Shown here: positions 59,916 through 64,000 of the stretch, piece by piece
How positions within the stretch are numbered: position 1 is the stretch's first letter
Layout: each line of letters starts with the position of its first letter
Origin: Diadema setosum
Lineage: Eukaryota; Echinodermata; Echinoidea; Diadematoida; Diadematidae
Assembly (NCBI GenBank): GCA_033980235.1
Contig: CM067059.1
Span: forward strand, 24,226,111-24,290,110
DNA length: 64,000 nucleotides
Direction: 5' to 3'
Notes under the pieces: generated by a model
The model's input: only the letters and a program-made list of their open reading frames with translations
Databases searched by the model: none
What the model was told of the DNA's origin: nothing
Made by a program: the position numbers and the translations under genes

Positions 59916-60950
59916 CTATACCAATGATTTGATAGATGCAGAACTCCATCTGAACAGGCTCGCGATCAAAAGATCAATGATGGTAGATTATTAAAGATGA
60001 CAGAAGATAGACCACGATCTCATGTCCTTCTTTATCCCTTCCCCCCCCCCCAAAAAAAAAAAGAAAAAGAAAAGAAAAACAAAGCACAAAGAGAATTCTC
60101 CTCCCACAGCTAATGCTGTTGACTTACCGGTAAGTCATAATCTCTTTGTAAGCAACACAGATGACAGAGAAAAAATTGTCTGGTGTTTGGTCTACTAAGG
60201 GTCTCTGCATCTCAGCATCAAAGTTGTAAGAAGAGAGATACTTAGAGTCTTACGTTAGTTTTGCAGGACAGTTGGAGCATTCTTTGAAGACTAGCATAAA
60301 AAAAAAAAAGTGCCATCTAGCATCAGGGCCCAGTTACTTAAAAAAAAGAGAGAAGGTCATTTCACCGCTATCAGAGAGGATCAAATTGTATTCGTAAATT
60401 TGTCTTCAGAAAGGTTGCATATCAACCTGTATTTGCTCGTTCTGGGAAGCTCAAAACCTAACTGATATGCTAAACGTTGCAACCAATCCTGCTTGGGCTG
60501 TGACTGTTCAACCAATGGAGTTTATAATTCATGCTGAAATGGTCCCTCTTCTGTTCGAGTGGCCCTACGAGGGCCAACAACTCTTCATTGCTACCTTTAA
60601 ATGGTCCATTCACAAAGGCCAGAAATGTGTGGCTGTCTGGAATGAGGCTAAGATTTTAAGATGACAGGAATTTGAGCAGAAATAAAATGACTTATATTTT
60701 CATTTTGTTTTGTTTCTCATTTGGTATATACATTTGCATGTACAACTGTATACATTTCTACGTATACATGTATGTAAGGTCTGTATGTCTATGTGTAAAT
60801 GTGTGCATGTGTGTATGTGTGTATGTGTATGCATGTATGTATGTATGAATGTACAATGTATAGTGTATGTATGCTTGTAGGTATTTAGGTAGGCATGTAT
60901 GTACCAATATATATGTCTGTTTCTCTCTCTCTTTGTTTCTGCTGACTTAC

Positions 60951-61040
60951 TGTTGCTTTTGATCGGCAGGACGAATTTGATGGCCAGCTCGGGGGCAAGG
61001 AACGGGTGCTGGATGGCATGCTGTACAGACAGACGGTCAC
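60951..61040 (-). CDS. Kinase-like gene, exon with end of Ser/Thr kinase domain
   Basis: On the minus strand, acceptor TTCGTATCCCACAG and a consensus donor (CAACA|GTAAGT) bound 90 nt, phase 1 on both sides. The product reads DRLSVQHAIQHPFLAPELAI then KFVLPIKSN. The segment R-L-S-V-x-x-A-I-x-H-P-F-L fits kinase subdomain XI (R-x-S/T-x-x-x-A-L-x-H-P-F/W), where the invariant Arg pairs with the Glu of the APE motif. The rest of the kinase domain would lie in exons above 61040, probably beyond the window. Its phase joins it to the exon at 43510 as A|GT (serine). The kinase family is not recognised. The kinase call rests on 13 residues, so it is moderate. Confidence 0.55.
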
Positions 61041-62592
61041 CTGTGGGATACGAACAAACATGGAGGAGACAGTGTCTTCATGGTTGGGGTTCAATCTGGG
61101 ACCACCCTCTTAGGGGAAAAACTGGACTTCACGCAAAGAATCATTCTCTAATGGTGGCCCTAATTGTCATTTTTCAGATGATTCAAGTTCACTGGTATTA
61201 AAGTTTTCTGACAAATTACTTTCTTTTTTTTTTCGCGATGATTCATGATGTATTTGGCTACATCTGCAACAAAACCCAGGAATGAATACTTTTGTCTTCC
61301 ATGACATAATTATTACCCAGCATAAAGCGTATGCAACTGTATTTGTGTGGTCCTTTCGGCAAGACAATGTCTTGAATGAAGTAAATCTTTGTAAAATATT
61401 GCACTTTCTAGCCATTCTGAGAACAGCATCATCACATTTTTGTTGTTTTATGAATAAAAATATATGTCTTCATCCTTACAATAATTACGGTTATCATTTT
61501 CATTTGGTTTAGAAAGCTGAACATGATGGTTTGGGGATCGTATGAAACATTCTGCTTTGCAAGAAGATATGTATTGCCCTGGGAATGAGAGATAAAGACA
61601 AATTTTTATTCCAGGGACGAAATACCAAACCTCAACGCCACTTCTACGGCTTAACCAGACAACATTACTCCTAATGGATGCCCTGTGGGGATAATATATC
61701 CGAATGTTCTGGCAAATTTTTCTAATCAAACTTGAGAATGGGGACGCATTCCTCTTGCAGCTACAGCAAGGCGAGCCATTATCGGTTCTCTGATGGTTAA
61801 ATGCTCCGCTAGTAAAAGTTTGACGACTTTGCGTGAAATCCTGCATGAGTTTGATGTCTGAGAGATATGGAAATTATGCCATTTAACAATTTAAAAGTGA
61901 TACATGGAACTCTGATTCTGATTCTGATTTTATTTCTGAATTTCTTTTTCATACATAAATGAAGTACAAAGTTAATTGAACAAACAAATTGAGCACAGTA
62001 TAAATTGAATCTGACAATTAAAGCAAATAAATGATTAATTCAAATATTCAACTTTTTTCCCTGATACAATTCAAAATGAGAATAAACTATTTTGGGCATA
62101 CATTTATGGAAACATAAGTTACAGTATATCTCTTGCTCAAAGACAAATTAGGCAATTCTTGATGTACCGAAATTCAGGAGACCATCGTCATAAGCAGGCG
62201 CTTGACGAGGACAATGGCCTCAGAAATGATTGTCTGAACAATACAACATCATAGAAATAGAACATATAAGTCACCACTCACTAAGTGGCAATAAGGAGGG
62301 AAGAATGAGGGAAAAAGGTGCAGCGGCGCATTGTGCAAGATGTGAGGTGTTTGCGTGGAAATGAGTTGTGAATATGACTGTGTTAATGTTCATGTATGTT
62401 GTGTATTCATTGAAGACAGAGAAATCAGTAAATGATTCCTCTTGTCTCAAATATTGATGGAAGCTATCACATGCTATGTCAAAGACGTGAATGCTGTCTA
62501 TGAGCTCCAAGGGAAATTCATTTCCAAAAATCCCCCCGTCCCACCCCCCCCCCCAAAAAAAAAAGAGAAAAGAGGAACGCACAGACAGTTGT
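61041..62592. other. Intronic or intergenic DNA without supported exons
   Basis: The earlier kinase exons expected on the minus strand were not found here. A GC-richer block lies at 61600-61850. A (GATTCT)n run at 61911-61930, followed by TTTATTTCTG and AT-rich DNA, looks like the inverted 3' tail of a LINE or SINE on the minus strand. A C11/A10 junction is at 62544-62564. Confidence 0.4.
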
Positions 62593-62682
62593 AATCTGTT
62601 GAGGACGGACTGATTTTGCTATAACAGGCATTTCCAATACACACCTGCCCGAGCATGCTCGGGACTTGTCTTAACGGGTTAA
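62593..62682 (+). repeat. 90-bp palindromic element, copy 7
   Basis: It begins TAATCTGTTGAGGACG and ends TTGTCTTAACGGGTTAA, with TTTTGCTATAACA. The central palindrome is CCCGAGCATGCTCGGG: still perfect, but with both central T and A changed to C and G compared with copy 1. Confidence 0.83.
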
Positions 62683-62725
62683 AAGATCATTAGATAGCCA
62701 AATGTTGGCTGAGAAGCATTTGTTA

Positions 62726-63110
62726 AAGGGACTGTACAGTACTGGTTGAGGTGGGGATTCATGTTTTGAACATTCCTAAGTAAGATAATGAAAAGACTCT
62801 TATGAAATATGAAAGAGCATGTAATTTTAAGAGGGATTCAACGTTTATTTGATGAAAATTGGTTTTCAAATGGCTGAGATATCCAAAAAAGTGCTAATAA
62901 TAAAAGGCGACATGCCACAACTTTATTCGGATCTCTTTGTTTCACCTTGTTTTTGGATATCTCAGCCATTTCAAAACCGATTTTCATCAAATAAACTTTT
63001 GATACCCCTTAGAACTGCATGCTCTTTGACATCTCATAGAGTGGTTTCTGAATATCTCGCAAAACGTTAAAAGCTAAATCCTCACCTCGACCAGAACTGT
63101 ACACACCCTT
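62726..63110. mobile_element. Fold-back tandem array, unit 1
   Basis: This 387-bp unit starts AAAGGGACTGTACAGTACTG and ends AACTGTACACACCCTTT. It carries long internal inverted arms (TTTTCAAATGGCTGAGATATCC against GGATATCTCAGCCATTTC). It differs from units 2 and 3 at many positions (for example AAAAGACTC for GAAACCTC). Confidence 0.92.
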
Positions 63111-63499
63111 TAAAAGGGACTGTACAGTACTGGTTGAGGTGGGGATTCATGTTTTGAACATTCCTAAGCGAGATAATGAGAAACCTCTTATGAAATATGA
63201 AAGAGCATGTAATTTTAAGAAGGATTCAACGCTAATTTGATGAAAATCGGTTTTCAAATGGCTGAGATATCCAAAAAAGTGATAATGATAGAAGGTGTCA
63301 GGCCACGCCTTTATTAGGATCTCTTTGTTTCACCTTGTTTTTGGATATCTCAGCCATTTCAAAACTGATTTTCACCAAATAAACTTTTGATACCGCTTAG
63401 AATTGCATGCTCTTTGACATCTCATAGAGTGGTTTCTGAATATCTCGCAAAACGTTAAATGCTAAATCCTCACCTTGACCAGAACTGTACACACCCTTT
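63111..63499. mobile_element. Fold-back tandem array, unit 2
   Basis: Head-to-tail with unit 1. It is nearly identical to unit 3 (for example both have AGAAGGATTCAACGCTAATT and GATACCGCTTAGAATTGC). One of the few visible differences from unit 3 is GATAATGATAG for GATAATAATAG. Confidence 0.92.
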
Positions 63500-63889
63500 A
63501 AAAGGGACTGTACAGTACTGGTTGAGGTGGGGATTCATGTTTTGAACATTCCTAAGCGAGATAATGAGAAACCTCTTATGAAATATGAAAGAGCATGTAA
63601 TTTTAAGAAGGATTCAACGCTAATTTGATGAAAATCGGTTTTCAAATGGCTGAGATATCCAAAAAAGTGATAATAATAGAAGGTGTCAGGCCACGTCTTT
63701 ATTAGGATCTCTTTGTTTCACCTTGTTTTTGGATATCTCAGCCATTTCAAAACCGATTTTCACCAAATAAACTTTTGATACCGCTTAGAATTGCATGCTC
63801 TTTGACATCTCATAGAGTGGTTTCTGAATATCTCGCAAAACGTTAAATGCTAAATCCTCACCTTGACCAGAACTGTACACACCCTTTAA
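63500..63889. mobile_element. Fold-back tandem array, unit 3
   Basis: Nearly identical to unit 2, which points to recent tandem duplication of one unit. The array ends at ACACACCCTTTAACTG. There is no ORF in any unit. Confidence 0.92.
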
Positions 63890-64000
63890 CTGTGTCGTAT
63901 CGTATCACCACTACGACAACAGACATCATGTCTCAAGTTATATGTCAAAATCATAGCTGAAGATGCCTTGTGTGTGTGTGTTGTAGAAAGTACCGGCTCT

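Larger units (their letters stand above)
43511..60950 (-). other. 17.4-kb intron of the minus-strand gene
   Basis: The flanking exons agree in phase (A|GT, serine), so one intron is the simplest reading; further phase-1/phase-1 exons inside cannot be excluded. It contains the nested LINEs, MITEs at 50681 and 53629, several microsatellites and minisatellites, and GC-rich islands at 49255-49540, 52190-52360, 52910-53110, 55560-55860, 56190-56720 and 59470-59760. Confidence 0.45.

Noticed and set aside
60971..61112. Possible + strand exon after a pyrimidine-rich tract ending CGGCAG
   Set aside because: The reading (DEFDGQLGGKERVLDGML...) ends in a stop with no partner exon nearby. The opposite strand has both a consensus donor and acceptor, matching phase with another exon, and a kinase-like motif.
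1..64000. CRISPR arrays, bacterial operons, viral genes
   Set aside because: None seen. Direct repeats here are microsatellites, minisatellites or transposon units, and the genes have spliceosomal introns.

Overview
This is eukaryotic genomic DNA: AT-rich, with large introns, short exons under GT-AG rules, many microsatellites, LINE/SINE remnants and dozens of small inverted-repeat elements. The extracellular EGF gene, the L2/CR1-like LINE with a (TAA)n tail, and the palindromic elements rich in TTCGCG, CCCCCGCC and (GTCC)n all suggest a marine deuterostome invertebrate, most likely an echinoderm of sea-urchin type. That assignment is inference, since no ribosomal or mitochondrial marker is present. 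No bacterial features, CRISPR arrays or viral genes were seen.

Two protein-coding genes are supported by exon phase. (1) On the + strand, five exons between 5188 and 22360 encode the last 317 residues of a single-pass membrane protein: the end of one EGF repeat, five further EGF repeats, a transmembrane helix and a cytoplasmic tail of about 65 residues. The tail resembles that of the Delta/Notch-like EGF-related receptor DNER. The N-terminal half lies upstream of the window. (2) On the - strand, a converging gene runs from 61040 down to about 36397. A 90-nt exon has the look of the end of a Ser/Thr kinase domain. A 2186-nt exon encodes a disordered, basic, Ser/Pro-rich region with nuclear-type features. 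A 29-codon exon carries an SDDQ repeat, and a short last exon follows. All junction phases agree. The two genes converge tail to tail, with about 14 kb between their stop codons.

Region by region: 1-5187 is upstream intron. 5453-17159 is a large intron holding six of the seven copies of a 90-bp palindromic element. 18.2-21.1 kb is an intron holding two CCCCCGCC/(GTCC)n elements, one of which carries seven regularly spaced RFX X-box sequences. 22.4-36.4 kb is 3' UTR and intergenic DNA dense in MITE-like elements, including a nested pair. 36.4-41.3 kb holds the 3' introns of the kinase-like gene and a 1.39-kb near-perfect palindrome. 43.5-60.9 kb is its large intron, with a LINE inserted into an older LINE, GC-rich islands and minisatellites. 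62.7-63.9 kb is a tandem array of three 387-bp fold-back units.

The most noteworthy signals are the X-box array, the 90-bp palindrome family whose central 16-mer varies symmetrically between some copies, the strand-polar C-tract/A-tract junctions at ten loci, the giant palindrome, the nested LINEs and the tandem fold-back array. Most identities of repeats and both gene names rest on reading the sequence and on family knowledge, without database comparison.
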